From assembly GCF_002078875.1 (NCBI RefSeq), contig NC_034414.1:19518895-19582894 (forward strand): 64,000 bases of DNA, written 5' to 3'. Under the pieces are notes generated by a model, which saw only the letters and a program-made list of their open reading frames with translations, was not told the DNA's origin and searched no databases. A program made the position numbers and the translations under genes. The stretch comes from Numida meleagris. Lineage: Eukaryota; Chordata; Aves; Galliformes; Numididae. Shown here one piece after another: positions 12,201 to 24,660 of this stretch; positions within the stretch are counted from its first letter, which is position 1, and each line of letters begins with the position of its first letter.

Positions 12201-15200
12201 AAAGCTTATCACACTTTGGAAAAGGCAGATAAATAATCAATACTTACAAGTGAGTGATTTGGTAACCTGCCACTTACAAAAGTGGAACATCAGCATGACA
12301 ATTACTTTGCCACTTGAGGATTTTATCTTAAGGTTCTAACAGTATGCAGAAGTACTAGAGCTGAGCATGTGCTCTTCAGTTCTAACCTCTATCCACTACT
12401 TCAGGAAGTGTGGAGTGGCTGTGACATGGCTCGTGGTGCTAACCAGAGGCTGAGGTGGCTGCGACCTTCAGGCATTGTCTGTGTGCAGTCTGGAGATGAT
12501 GACAAGCCTCTGCTGTAAATGATTGAGTCCAGAGACATTTGAAGGGTTGATCTATGTTTGTGAGGTAGCAGGCAAATGTGCTCTGCAGTATCTCATGAGT
12601 GTGAAGGTGGATGACATAAGAAACAAAACCATGAAGATAACTATAAAAGCCATATATTAAAATAAGTAATATGACTACAGAAACATCACGACTTGAGAAC
12701 TCTGTTCTTGCTAAAAGCTGTGGGAAATTGTGGAAGTATTAGGCTTATTTTTTTTTCTTCTCCCCTCCCCTCCAGAGTATGATCTGGGAATTTAACTTTC
12801 TGTATAAGCAGGGCTAACAGTACCATTGTGGTCTCCTACTTTACATTACACCTCAGTCTAGTGCATTCCAAATGCCTGTGGGGAATGCACAATTCTGTAA
12901 TGAAATCTGTAAGTAGGTAATTCTTTTCTTGACTACTTTTTTTTTTTAATACATGGAATGAGAAAATCTAACAACAGGGCCAGACCAAAGAAGAAAGAAA
13001 TATTCTACCAGACTTTGCAAACTGTAAGGCTCACACCAATGAAAATCTGCAGTCAAAGTAGATTTGGTGTATTTATGTTAATGCAGTGTTGTCATGTACT
13101 AGGTTTCCAGGCTGCCAGATGTTGTGCAAACAACCATCTTATGAAGTTCTACAAAAGCAATCTTCAGTGGCCCAGTTCTTATTTACAATCCACTAATAAT
13201 TTGTGTAAAAGGCTAATGAAATTAACAATTTTTTTTTCCTTAAAAACTAGAATATATAGCAGAAAGTTAGGAGTTCCTCTCTAAAAGTATGTATACCCAT
13301 AGAAGACCTCTGTCTTGAGATCACTGAATGCTTTTAAGTATCCTTGTTTTTCTTGCCGATTCCTTTTTCTCCTGGTTATCCTGGCATATTCACTGCTTGA
13401 TGCTCTAGCAAGCCACATACAAATAACTGTCAGATACACCTCCAGATTCCTATGAACCTGGGAAAAGCTCCTGAAATTCCAGGAAGGAAACCCAAGCTCC
13501 TAAGCAAACCTAGCTTCAGAAGAATCGCAAGTTCTGTTGCACCTTTGCCTTCCAATCAGCAGTATATCATGCTGCCACTACTTAGCTTCCACTGTGTTTT
13601 TTAGCATATAGGCTTGGAAACAGAGAAGCTTTTGTTAATCATGCCGTCGTTCTTTTGGCTGCAGTGTTCTTGTTCTTTCAAGGGACTTTGAGCTGGAAGG
13701 ACTCTCGGGAATCAAGCTCTCTCAATAGATCAGAGCCACAGTGCTGCATGCAGTCCATTCCAGGCCTGCTCACCCACAGCTGTCTGTTGCACAGTGGTAG
13801 TGCTCTGAAGGCCTACAAGGTCCTTCATGGTTACTGCTTACCTCTGTGTTTTTCTGTGTTGTCCATCTTGCAGAAGTGGAGTTTGTAATACCAAGGTCTG
13901 ACTTGTGAGATGTTGGCGAATCTGTGAAAGCTGAAAGCAGACCTTGATCTCTCAACCTGTAATACATTCCCAATATAAAACTGGCTGTGCTGTGAAGTTA
14001 CTACTGTTTAGCAGACCTTAATTTTTCACTCAAGCAAAACATTCTTTGCAGAGCTACTTGTATGTAAGATAACCCCAAGAATCCAGCCTGTATTGCAGCA
14101 CTCATGAGAAGTGAAGCAAAGATAGAAAGTTGCTGCTGAAGTCTCTCACTGGCTACCTTCTGGTGTACATCCACTGACTCAACTAGTAAGTAACTGAATG
14201 TCAAGGTTTTGCTGGCATTCGTGCAGAGTAAGAGGGGCAGGTTCAGAGACATATCTCAGCTTGGAGTTACCAAACAGAAACTGAGCTGGGAAGGGAGAAT
14301 CATCCACCTATGGCAAACGATTTTTAGCTGCTGTTTGAATGTGCTGCTCTCAGGGTTATAAAAACAGTTTGGAATGCCATTTGGCCAGCAGAACCACTGG
14401 AAGATCAGCTCTAGTAAAGTTTGTATCAAGTTTCTTAGAAAGGTGACAAACATCAGAATTTTTAAACAGAACTGAACATTAAACAATGCATGAAATGAGC
14501 ATCTGCATTAATTGAGAAGATGCTGTAAACCAGCTGCTAATCTTTTTGTCACTTACTCAAATGGCTCACAAATTTGGACTATCAAACTAGAATTAACTCT
14601 TGTTTTCACTCATGATTAAGCAACCAAATACTTAGAGTAGCTATAATACGGCTTATAATGAAGTGACCATGGTGAAGATCTCATTTGAAGCTCAATTACA
14701 GAAATTTACACATGAGTGAGGACAAGTGCAATATCCACTAACGTTTGATGGCTTTTTATATGAGGAGATCAAGCGGTTTTGTGGTGCTAATTATTTAATC
14801 CTATTGACAGTCTCCTTTAGATGGATGTCAGTAGGTAGTCTGACTGGAGAGCCTGGAACTGGGACAGGTTTAACCATTGGATGCAGTCAATGGCGGCATG
14901 CAGTGCAGATCAGGTAGCTGTCTACAGAGGGAGTGACGGACTGAAATCCTTGGCACACCAATACCCTCAGCAGGAGGGTTCCCCCTGCTGCTGGAGTCCC
15001 TTAATCCCTTCCGTCCTGCTTATGTGAATCCCAAGTAATAAGTTTGGAGATGTCCTGAATTTAGTCAGTGCAACAGCTGACCTAGAATTTGTACTTTTGT
15101 ATGAAATTATTGTTCATTTTGCTTTTCTCTATAAAGTAGTGACCTCTAAAATACTCCTTTTAGTGTGAAGTCACTTTACTGAATGGATGTAGATCAAAGT

Positions 15201-15785
15201 TTTTGTCTATACTTTCTTCTGGCATCTCATCTACTTTCTGACAATTTCATAGATGGTTATTTAGACTTCTAGACCACTAAAGATTACTTTAAGGAAAGAT
15301 AACTTTAGTCTTTGGCAACAAGTAAAGGCTACTGTCTCTGCGGTACTCTACCTTTGAAGTGCCTTCTCTTCCCAGTTAAAAACTCATTCAGTTAGATGCT
15401 TTTGTCTTCAACTGGAGAACTGGCATAGTAGACTACTGTGTGAAAACAAAATGCTAGCCCGTAACTGAAGAAAATTTGTTGTAACCTTCTAGTCACGTTC
15501 AAAGATCCTGTAGTGAAGTCAGAGGCGTCAGAATTGCTTTTGTAAAAGGATATATGTATATACAGTATGTGATTTTATATAGTATATGCTAAATCTGTTT
15601 TTTTCCCCTACTGTTCATCTTATTGCCGAGAAATAGTAAAACAGATTACAGTTTTTGAAAAATACTTCTGTTTCACACTTTATGCCCTAAAGATAGTAAA
15701 ATGTTTTTCTATTAATACTGTAGAGCTATGCCTGCAAACTGTTAAATCTGTGGAAAGTACAGCTGGTCCTGACTGGAAGTTACTA

Positions 15786-15800
15786 TTTTTTTTTTTTTTT
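15786..15800. repeat. T15 homopolymer
   Basis: A run of 15 T bases in intron sequence. It has no recognisable retroposon in front of it on the minus strand, so no retroposon tail is claimed. Confidence 0.8.
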
Positions 15801-16185
15801 AAGATCCTTAAAAGAAGGGAGTGAGAGGATTGATTCCTGCATAGCATAAGGAGTGAGTTCACATACTTGCATGCATAACTGCCAAAATAGTTCCCTTGAA
15901 CTTGAGCAAATAAGTCTGGGGGGAGTGTTTGACAAGTTTATACTGTAGCCAACAGTTTTCTGCGAGCATCTTAGCCCTGATATTTGGTTTTGAATTTTTA
16001 AGTGAAGTGCAGAGCTTTGTAGTGAAGAGCAGAGTTCCTTTCCATGGTTAGAAAAGCCAGAGGAGGTTCATTCTGTGCATGGTGATTCACTGCCACCTTT
16101 TTGTCTAAATACCATGGGAATTCCATTTTTTCAGTGTAAATACAGGTTCATGATAACGTTTCATTTCTGGATTTGGGGTGCATTA

Positions 16186-16777
16186 AAAAGAGTGTGGCCA
16201 GCAAATTGAGGGAGGTGATCCTCCCCTTCTGCTCTGCCCTGGTGAGGCTACATCTAGAATACTGTATCTAGTTCTGGGCTCCACAGTTCAAAAAAGACAG
16301 GGATCGCCTAGAAGTAGTCCAGCAGAGGGACACAAAGATGATAAAAGGCCTGGAGCATATCCCATATGAGGAAAGACTGAGGAACCGGGATCTGTTCAGC
16401 CCAGGGAAAAGAAGACTGAGAGGGGATCTGATTAATGGTTATAAATATCTAAAGGGAGGTGGGAGACAAACTGATGAGGCCAGGCTCTTCTCGTTGCTGC
16501 GTAGTGATAGGACAAGGAACAGTGGCTTAAAACTTGAGCACAGGAAGTTTTGTACTAGCATGTGGGAAGAACTTCTTTACGGTAAGGGTGATGGTGCAGT
16601 GGAACAGGCTGCCTAGAGAGGTTGTGGAGTCTCCTTCTATGGAGATATTCAAGACCCATCTGGATGCCTGCCTGTGCAACCGGTTGTAGGAAACCTGTTT
16701 TAGCTTAGCAGGGGGGTTGGACTCGATGATCTGTTGTGGTCCCTTCCAGCCCCTGCAATTCTGCGATTCTGTGATTT
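16186..16777 (+). mobile_element. CR1 LINE 3' part, sense strand, with ORF2 C-terminus
   Basis: This is the most readable CR1 copy. Its plus-strand translation gives the C-terminal end of ORF2: a CSALVR-LHLEYC-FWAP motif near 16220-16285, then KMIKGLEHIPYEERLR at about 16335-16383 and GDLINGYKYLKGG after it. An open frame of 92 codons persists at 16338-16616. The element ends at about 16777 with ctgcgattctgtgattt, a variant of the CR1 terminal octamer repeats. It is 5'-truncated, as most avian CR1 copies are. This is the only clear young-type CR1 here that lies in the same direction as LDLRAD3. Confidence 0.92.
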
Positions 16778-18132
16778 CTTCTGCCATGACTAGGTAACAC
16801 CTGAAAAGCAGGACTGCAATGAATCTATGCTTTTCCATCACAGGTTTGCAAGTTCACTGAATGTCCTTTGGGGTGTTTTTGTACTTGTTATAGTTCTGCA
16901 ACTGATTTGCCATCTGAATCCAGACTGGATCTGCTGTTTGAGTAACATTTCTTTAGACACAGTTTGGTAAGTTGCTATGTGATTTCTTGCTGTTTTCTGA
17001 GTGTGGCCTTCAGTCCTTCTCCTTCCACCCAGTGCGTGGTCTCGCAGTTACTTAGATTCTGGAGTCCTGGACCCGGAAGCATTTGCTAGTTCCTTTAAAA
17101 ACAACCAGCTTTTCCCTTCCCTTCCCCTTGGCTGGTTGTAACAGCAAGGCTAAATAAGGTCAGATTATCCACAGGCATCTGTGTCCTTTTTCACTGCTCT
17201 TCAGCCGTCTCCTGATATCCAAGTAATTTTTTATTATCCCGAGCCCCATTTCAGCCGAGTGTGACAGAAGGATATAGATTGCAAATATAATGGTGTCCTT
17301 GAGAGCTTATCAAGACTGAAGTCACTGAAGGAGCTAAATAGGCAACTACTGTTAAATAAATGGGAGACTTTTCATGTACAGATCTGCCTGAAAACTTAAG
17401 GCCTGTACAACAGAAGACACAGTGCACAAAGAAGAGGAAAGCCTTTTTCATAGCAGGCGTGTAACAGGAGTAGGAATTGCAGAAGTGTTGTGATTAGTGC
17501 AGCAAATGGCTTGAATCTGCCACAGGCAGTCATGAACCTGGTAGATGTATCTGTTACTTGTGAGAGTGCCAAGGACCTGAAGAAAATGGATAGTCTCATC
17601 ACGTTAAGGGTATTTCCAGAGATTGCTGCAGAATGGGAAGGTGCTTTTTTGCTCAGGAAGAAATGATTGTGTTTTCTGTAGGAACTATGTGAGAAATGGT
17701 CAAACAGCTCTTGCCTGAAAACCTCAGGAAAACTTTGCCAGGGGACAGCAAGGATGTCAAACTGGAAATTAAGCAGAAATTCCATAGCGAGGGTCTCAAG
17801 AATCAGGGTATGCAGCTTGGATTAAGCTATTATTAGTTCCTTATTTTTCCTACGTTTATTCACAGCATATGAGAAATGCACTTTGTATTTGGAATTGAAA
17901 CTTGGAAAGTAGAGTTCTATTTGGGAGTGAGTTTTGTGCTTAATAAACTGCTAGCTGTGTGGATAGAGTTGCTGTGGGATTTGAAACATTCCTTTATCTT
18001 TACGGGGTATCTACTGTGAACATGAATTTGAGTTGGGATTGGTTGGTGTATGTATTATTATGCCTGTGGCAAGTATGCAGAACTCCATTTGGGTTTTGTT
18101 TGCTGTTATTTCTTTCCTTCAAGAGTAAATAA

Positions 18133-18160
18133 ATATACATATATATATATATATATATAT
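18133..18160. repeat. AT dinucleotide microsatellite
   Basis: About 28 bases of alternating A and T, with one C interruption near the start. It is a perfect AT tract from 18139 and is likely length-variable between individuals. Confidence 0.9.
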
Positions 18161-18798
18161 AAAAGAGATCTATAAATCTTGTTCTCTGGCTGCCGTTTCA
18201 AGAGGAGGGGGAGGTAGGAAAAGGTCTAAGAAGAAAATTTTCAACTAAACTATATAGTTGTCCAAGCACTACTTCCATTAAATCATTGTCCCTAATGGTT
18301 TCTCCCTCTTTTCGACGGGGAATCAGGATGCTTTGGACAAACTAAAGAAAGCATTTTCCAGAAATTTGACTTTTTTTCTGTGGACAGTCTAGCTCCTTTC
18401 TCTTCCAGATGTCATGAAGCATTAAATACCGCTTATGATTGGGCAGTGGTAGCTCATGTGCTTTGGGCCCTCTTGTCTTACGGACTAGGAGAGCTGAGGT
18501 GGCTGAGGAGCGTGTTGATCATTCCTGAAACTGAGCTGCTGCCACGTTTACTACCACCTGGAGCTGTGGTTGGAAAAGTTCAGGAACTTGCGCTGTTCAA
18601 AGGGTCCAAAGCTGCAGTTCTGGCAATTCATAGTCTGAAGCCTGTCTGGAAGAGTAAGGCTGTGCTGAGAGGTTATCCATATTAGAAATTTTAGGAGGAA
18701 ATAATTCTGAAGCCTTAATTTTCAGCAATGACAAAGGGTATTTGAATGGTTGGCCAGAAACTTTATAGTCTCCAAATTTAGACTACAAATCACAGGAA

Positions 18799-19150
18799 CC
18801 ATAGAACATCCTGAGTTGGAAGAGACTCAAAAGTGTCATTGAGTCCAACTCCTGGCTCCACCCACGACCACCCAAAACTCAAACTCTTTGTCTGAGAGCA
18901 TTGTCCAAAGTCTTCTTGAACTCCAGCAGCTTGGGACGTGACCACTGCCCTGGGGAGCCTGATCCAGCCTCTGATGAAGAACCTTTTCCTAACACCCAAC
19001 CTGACCCTCCCTGACAGCTCTGTGCCGTTCCCTGGGGCCCTGTTCCTGTCACAGAGAGCAGAGCTCAGCACTGCCCATCCTCTCCCCGTGAGGAGCTGCA
19101 GCTGCCATGAGGCCTCCCCTCAGCCTCCTTTCTAGGTCAAACAAACCCAG
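18799..19150 (-). mobile_element. CR1 LINE 3' fragment, antisense
   Basis: It begins at its 3' end with accatagaacatcctgagttgg and continues with the gagtccaactcctggctcca block and the tgccctggggagcctgatcc block. This is antisense CR1 3'-region text. It closely parallels the copy at 60833-61663, so the two probably belong to the same CR1 subfamily. It ends after a cctcagcctcctttc block. No coding frame survives. Confidence 0.9.
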
Positions 19151-21010
19151 GGAAATATGAAGAATTGGGCACCTCTTTATGTCTAAGTGTTACGACCATA
19201 CTGTCTCAGCAGCAGTTTGGCTAGGTATGTCAAATGCTAATATAGACATCTTGCTTTGGTGACAGTTGTGGAATTTGTTCTTGATGTATTTGTTTTGATG
19301 CTTTTGTTTAAAGACTTGGGGTATGGCACTGTCTCAGACCTTGTGGTTACTGAATTATGTAGCTGAAATCAGTCTGCCTGAAAACTCCAGCACAGAAGTT
19401 TCTCTTTGAAGTTTTGTAAAAAAATTGAGGGTCTCAGATGTCTTGGCTGTGGGTTTTGCATTGCCGGTGTTGTTGAGCACAGCAGCTATTTCAGGGTAAT
19501 TTATCACCTGTTTTTCTACAAAGTAATGGTTCACCTTTTCTTTCCAACCTTGGATTCTCTTCAGAAAATGTGGTAGGTGAATACATCAGTGATACATTCT
19601 ACTTCCTACTTAACTGAAAACTACGGGTATAATAAGTATAAATAAAAATTAAAAAACGCAAGAGAGGAACTTGCGGGAATTTGCTTTGGGAGGACACTAA
19701 ATCAAGCATGAGTTACTATTGCTGTGTTTAAGGCTGTTTATATGCACTCTGAGTGATGGAATATGGCTTTGCTACAGCTGTGTTTCGTTTTTACCCTGGA
19801 AAAAGGATCCCTTCCGCATTAATGCTGATGCTACTCGTCCTCATTTGGTGTATATTTTTTTCTTTTTTTCCCTGTATTTCTTCTGTTGTCCCTGACTTTG
19901 TCCTGGCTTCATAAAACTGCCCAAGTTGATGTATCAATCCATGTGGGTACGTAGAAAGACTGCCTGCTACTGTGATATCCAGGTCTGTCAACATCTCAAA
20001 ACCCAGGAGCTGTAAACGCATCTTCTGTGTTTGGCATAGAAGTAAGGAAAGAAGGAGAAGTTTACTCAAAAGTCCTTAAGTTAAAGAGCTGGTTTCTTTT
20101 CTGTTGTTCTCCTGTGAGTGGTCCACGGATGGCATAATGGCATGTTGGCAGTGCTCCATGTTTACCTCCCTGCAGTCAGCCAGGCTTTCGTTTTCAGGAG
20201 ACTTTCTAGTCTATGATGCATTGCAGAAAATGAAGTCACGTTAATCTGAAAAAAAAAAAAAGGAAAAAACCAAACAAACAGCTAAATTTATTCTGGGCTG
20301 ATGACAGCGCAAGACTGAATTGTTGCTTGCCTTGAGCAATGTAGTGGAAGCATCTGCATTACTCTAGCTAAGGGCAGCATTCTCTTCTCCCTGCCATGAA
20401 GAGTTGCTGTGCAGTGAAGTAAAAAAATATGAAGTACTTGGGATCAAATGAGATTCTATAATCGCTTCTTAACCACATTTTGATGTTATTGTTAGTATTT
20501 AGTGTTATGAATGATTGTGCAAGTGCTATGAAATAGATGTGGTCTATGTCCTGAGGAGCTTTATAATGAAAGCCATATGATGGAGAGTTGTATAGTAAGA
20601 AATGCAATTCATGTTCCTTTTGAACCTAATTTCATATAAATTGTGCTAACTAGAGGATCTGTTAGTTACAGTGTTTTCTTTTCTGAATTTGACTTTTGCA
20701 GCTTTAAAATTACTTTAATGAAGGTCTCTTATGTTTCCTATTCTCACAAAGGCACCAACTCACTTCATGTCTCTCTATTCGCCTTTTCCTTCTCCAGGTG
20801 TTTCCTGACTCTTTGTATGCCTATCTTTGCCCACTTTGGTTCTCTAGATCCCAAATTCTCCAAACCTTGTGCCGCGTTCATTATCCCTGTCTACCTTGGA
20901 TTCTTCACTTACAGGCTTCCCAGAGCAACCTGTACTGCTACTAAAGTGTCTTTAACCTTCGTAAGATATTTCCCTAATGTTTGCAATCTTCTGTTCGTTT
21001 CTTCTCTCAG

Positions 21011-21136
21011 CGAAAGTCAAGTCCAAGTGTGGTGCCACCTTCTTCCCCTGTGCCAGTGGAATCCACTGCATCATTGGCCGCTTCAGGTGCAACGGCTTCG
21101 AGGACTGTCCTGATGGGAGCGATGAGGAAAATTGCA
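21011..21136 (+). CDS. LDLRAD3: LDLRAD3 exon encoding the second LDLa module
   Basis: This internal exon has 126 bases (42 codons). The acceptor AG is at 21009-21010 behind a pyrimidine tract (ttcgtttcttctctcag). The donor is gtaagt from 21137. It is phase 1 on both sides. The LDLa repeat runs from the first Cys at 21028-21030 to the sixth at 21133-21135, with a final [13 protein letters not shown] calcium-binding cluster. Six cysteines are present, so the three disulfides of the fold can form. Joined to the previous exon it gives a Pro-Lys-Val-Lys linker between repeats one and two. The match to vertebrate LDLRAD3 is very close. Reading on into the intron would give ten more codons and a stop at 21160-21162. 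The longer plus-strand frame 20643-21113 is in another frame and is not real. Confidence 0.95.
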
Positions 21137-23373
21137 GTAAGTACCTGTCTACTTCCCAGTGAAGGCATTTTGTTTTCTTTCAGCTAATCACAGACAGGAA
21201 GCGCTAGTTAGTCTTTAGTTTGAGTCAGATAACCTAGATGATCTGTGTGCCTTTTTATTTTTTTTCTTTGATAGAATCTCTCATTAGCATCAAACGCTGG
21301 TAGTGTTAATAACAGTCAAATCTGCCTCAGCAGGAAATGTAAGCTTTAGTACTCCTCTCAGAAGAGTCTCTTCAACCTTAGTGTTGTCAGACGCAGGCAC
21401 TGCCTCCTGTGGCTTGTTACAGGGTGTATTTTCATGGTTGTTGGTTCAGTAGCTCAGATGAGAGCTCTGCAAAAGAACGCTTGTCTCTACAACAAGCAGT
21501 TCAAGAGTGTTGATAGGGTGACATCCAACTTCTTTGCAAACCACTGCATTTTAAAATGGCAGGGTGGCCTAACTAAGGCAGGCAAGGTTTCACTTGCTTT
21601 TGTCTCAGTTTTGGTTGTGTCCAGTTTCTATCCATACATACACAAACACTGTGTTCTCTTCATTAGTATGTTCTCCAGCTTTTCCTCGTTGCTGTATTTA
21701 TTTATTTATATTTTGTTTTGCCAAGCTAAGTGGGTGATTTCTTCAGCAGAGTTTTCCTTCTGACTGACTAAGATGTGTTGCCAGTCGTTGCTACCGCCTG
21801 TTCTGCTGGCAGGTCAGCACCAGTCTCAAATTTTTTCCTCTTATTGCTGTCAGAGATAGAGAATCGCACGTGGCATTTACATCACAAAAAGAGGCCTTGT
21901 TTAAAAAATACATATATACTTACGGATCCAATCAACTACAATGATTTTTTTTAATAAAGTCCAGCTCAGTTTTGTTTTGTACGTAATGCCTGCATGTTAC
22001 GTTAAGACTCAATTGTAATTTTGGGATTAGATTTAAGCTGCATGTTTGCTTTGAACAGATTCTCTGTATTTCAATGTAATATGCATTTGTCAAATATTAC
22101 AAATGAGACTTAAAATTGTTTAATTTTTATTTGCTTATTTCTTGTTGCCAAAGAAGATTGTTTGTTCATCAGCGCGTTTAGGCTTCTCTATTTATACATG
22201 TTCTCAAACAACAAAAGAAGCCAGTAAAGGGTTATTTAGTGAAACAGAATCTTTAAAGGAGGAGCAGGTTCTCAAAGTCAGAAATGCCTGCCAATGCATG
22301 AGTTTGAGCCCCTGAGCAGTTCCGCATCTTGCAGCAAAGTCACGGCAGAGGTATCATTTGAAGTATGACTTGATGTGGGCTAAAACCCTGTTGTGTGGCT
22401 GCATAGATCTGTTGTATCTGTAAATCTAGCAGGGATTTATCATAGTGGTAGGGAAAGGTTATGTTCGATCCAGCAGCCCTGCTGCTATTATCAGGAGCTG
22501 TTAAAAGCCCTGATGTTGCGTGGGTCTGTAGGCGGAAGCCTGCAGCAAATAGTCGCTCATTCTCTTGTTGGAGCAGGCTGGGCTTTTCCTTTTAATGTCA
22601 TTTAAAGGTCAGGAGGAGGACAACAGACACCAGCTTTCGAAAATAACAAAAGGGGAGATCTTTACAGAGATCTATCACTGTCTGCTTCTCCGAGGACTTG
22701 CCTTTCTTGTTTGTGTGCCTCCCTCGTGTTGAGATCTCTATGGCAGCATGAACATCCTTTAAAGGTGCCACCTGTTGTTGGTCAAGAGTCTGCTTTGGCT
22801 CCTGGGAGGGCTGTGGCTGGGTGATAGCACCTCTGCAGAGAGGACGAAGTTAGTGAAAGAAGATTGAAGGCTAAGAAAATGATTTTATTGTCTTTGGGTT
22901 ATGCTTAAACAAATGGACTAGAAAGAGGTTTTGATGAATGTTCTTTGAATATCCTTGAGGTAGTGGGCTGACAAATGGCAGCTTTCACTTTAAAGCACAC
23001 CACCTTGGAGATAGCTACGAATTCCTTGATTTCCCATGTGCTTGTGGCATGTAGCTCTAACAAGGCCTTACAGCTGATAATAGGCTGCTGATCTTCCTTT
23101 TCCTCTATGCCATCGAAGCATGCGTGTGGTATTTTCCAGCACATCTAAGTGTCTAGTCACAGCTTTGCTTAAGTAGAGAAACAGTGCTTTAGGTCCCAAA
23201 GTGACTTGCAAAATTGACATGCTATGCAGGTAAGCAACAGCTCCAGACCCAAAGAGATTTTGCATGTTCGTAATAAGTGTGCTTTTGGGGAGCTGGAGGA
23301 ATTGCCCAGATGTAGGGAGTGTTTGTTATGTATACTGGTATACTGCAGATTATACGCATAGCAGACTTTAAAG

Positions 23374-23374
23374 T

Positions 23375-23410
<36 letters not shown>

Positions 23411-23424
23411 TTTTTTTTTTTTTT
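23374..23424. repeat. TTTC microsatellite with trailing T run
   Basis: About nine perfect TTTC units are followed by a homopolymer of about 15 T bases. The pattern is typical of a slippage-prone tetranucleotide tract. Its proximity to the old CR1/L3-like relic downstream may be coincidence. Confidence 0.92.
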
Positions 23425-23559
23425 GAAAGACTCTTTAAGGGCAGCTCTTACTTTAAAGAATAAAAAATAGGAAGCCAGTTAGTATTTGGGAACTGTAATT
23501 CCCTTTGTTATTGTGGCGGAGAATCACTTTGAAGCAGACAAGGCATCTAAACAGCTTTT

Positions 23560-23780
23560 TAAGATTTTCAATTGGAATGCTGCATTCAGTTTCAGTCACC
23601 GCATTACCAAAAATTGGCAGGAGTTCAGAGAAGAGTGACAAAAATTATTAAGGGACAGAGAGATTGATTCATGAGAAGATATAAATTATGCATATCTCAG
23701 CTAAGACGTGACTACGTAGGAAGATAAGGCTGTACGTGAAGGGTGCAAACGTTGTACAGGGGGGGAGGGATTATGTAGTT
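23560..23780 (+). mobile_element. Ancient CR1/L3-like relic, sense strand
   Basis: The block around 23575-23650 (atgctgcattcagtttcagt, caccgcattaccaaaa, then cagagaagagtgacaaaaat and tattaagggac) matches the region of old CR1/L3 LINEs that encodes the C-terminal end of ORF2. It has stops and indels throughout. It is much more diverged than the chicken-type CR1 copies. The call rests on remembered consensus text. Confidence 0.6.
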
Positions 23781-24654
23781 ATGTATCCTGAGGTATAGCT
23801 AAGAGTAGAGGGATGAAATTAGGAACGAGAAAACAAGATGAATATCAAGGAAATCTCCTTAGCAGTGTGACACATTGAATCTGTGATGTAATCTCCTAGA
23901 AATGGAGAAAACTATGCTGCTTGAGGCTTTTAAATGAGACCATATGCAGCAGCAGATATGCTGTAAGATGCTAGGTTTAAGGTGAGTGAAAAGACTGCTC
24001 TTCCCAAATGAGTCTGCTTAAATACTGTTCTGCTTTTGCTGAGTGTGCATTCACCTAACTCACAGGGCCTTATTTTGTGAAAGGATTTTCTGAGTGCACT
24101 TTAACTGTAAAAATGAATTTCAAGTTCAAACACTGAGAATTTGAGCAATGCCAACATTACCATTGTATCAATTAAAAAAAAATAGGTGGAGATGGGCAAG
24201 TTGGAAAAAAACAGAACTGGTGGTGAATTAAACACTGTGTTGCAGTTCTGAGCTTGTATTGCTGGCTTGTAAAACCTGAGCTAAACTGACTTGGTTATAA
24301 TGGGAACCAATAGGCAGTATTTATTGTAGGCAGTGCTACCCTCCATACATCTTTGAAGAGGGTAAAAGCTGAGCACCTAACAGAGATTGTGATGGGGGCT
24401 CTCAGGAAAGAGAACAGAAGGATTACTACAACTGAGGGTAGGCTAAATCTCTGCTAATTCTAGTGAATCTTGTATAAGTTAGAAATTTCATCTCTGTCTG
24501 CTTGAAGAGGCAAGGTGTGTTTGCCATGTTACTTCCGCATAGACAGTGAAGTGACCAGCTGCTGAGCTGTGACCTATTGTTGTTAATTACCTAAAGGCTG
24601 TTTCCCTGGCTGAGTTAGAGAATATCTAATGAAAGATCTCACTTTTTCTTTCCA

Positions 24655-24660
24655 CAGCAG
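24655..24660 (+). promoter_or_regulatory. LDLRAD3: CAGCAG tandem splice acceptor (NAGNAG)
   Basis: The acceptor of the third LDLa exon is a CAGCAG pair after a pyrimidine-rich tract (actttttctttccacag). Use of the first AG gives Thr-Ala-Asn-Pro at the junction; use of the second removes the Ala codon and gives Thr-Asn-Pro. Both keep the frame. The first choice matches the form I know for vertebrate LDLRAD3. Tandem NAG acceptors with CAG in both positions are a known class in which both sites are often used. Confidence 0.8.

Larger units (their letters stand above)
2729..21010 (+). other. LDLRAD3: LDLRAD3 intron between LDLa exons 1 and 2
   Basis: This phase-1 intron of about 18.3 kb has a consensus donor (gtaagt) and a ttctctcag acceptor. 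It holds a short mariner (5031-5551), CR1 fragments (5876-6062, 11553-12200, 16186-16777, 18799-19150), an AT microsatellite near 18133 and several T or A homopolymers. The stretches 2730-5030, 6063-11552, 12201-16185, 16778-18798 and 19151-21010 contain no gene or repeat that I recognise. Open frames there, such as the minus-strand frame at 17396-17785, have no visible family motif and are treated as chance. Confidence 0.85.
21137..24657 (+). other. LDLRAD3: LDLRAD3 intron between LDLa exons 2 and 3
   Basis: This phase-1 intron of 3.5 kb has donor gtaagt and acceptor cacag, followed directly by a second CAG. It holds a TTTC microsatellite (23374-23424) and an ancient CR1/L3-like relic (about 23560-23780). 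The stretches 21138-23373 and 23781-24650 show no gene, repeat or RNA that I can support. Confidence 0.9.

Noticed and set aside
17396..17785. 129-codon minus-strand frame with a hydrophobic end
   Set aside because: The hydrophobic part comes from a purine-rich plus strand. No signal or domain pattern was recognised.
20643..21113. 156-codon plus-strand frame overlapping the second LDLa exon
   Set aside because: It reads the exon in a different frame from the LDLa repeat and shows no family motif. It is a chance frame in pyrimidine-rich intron sequence.
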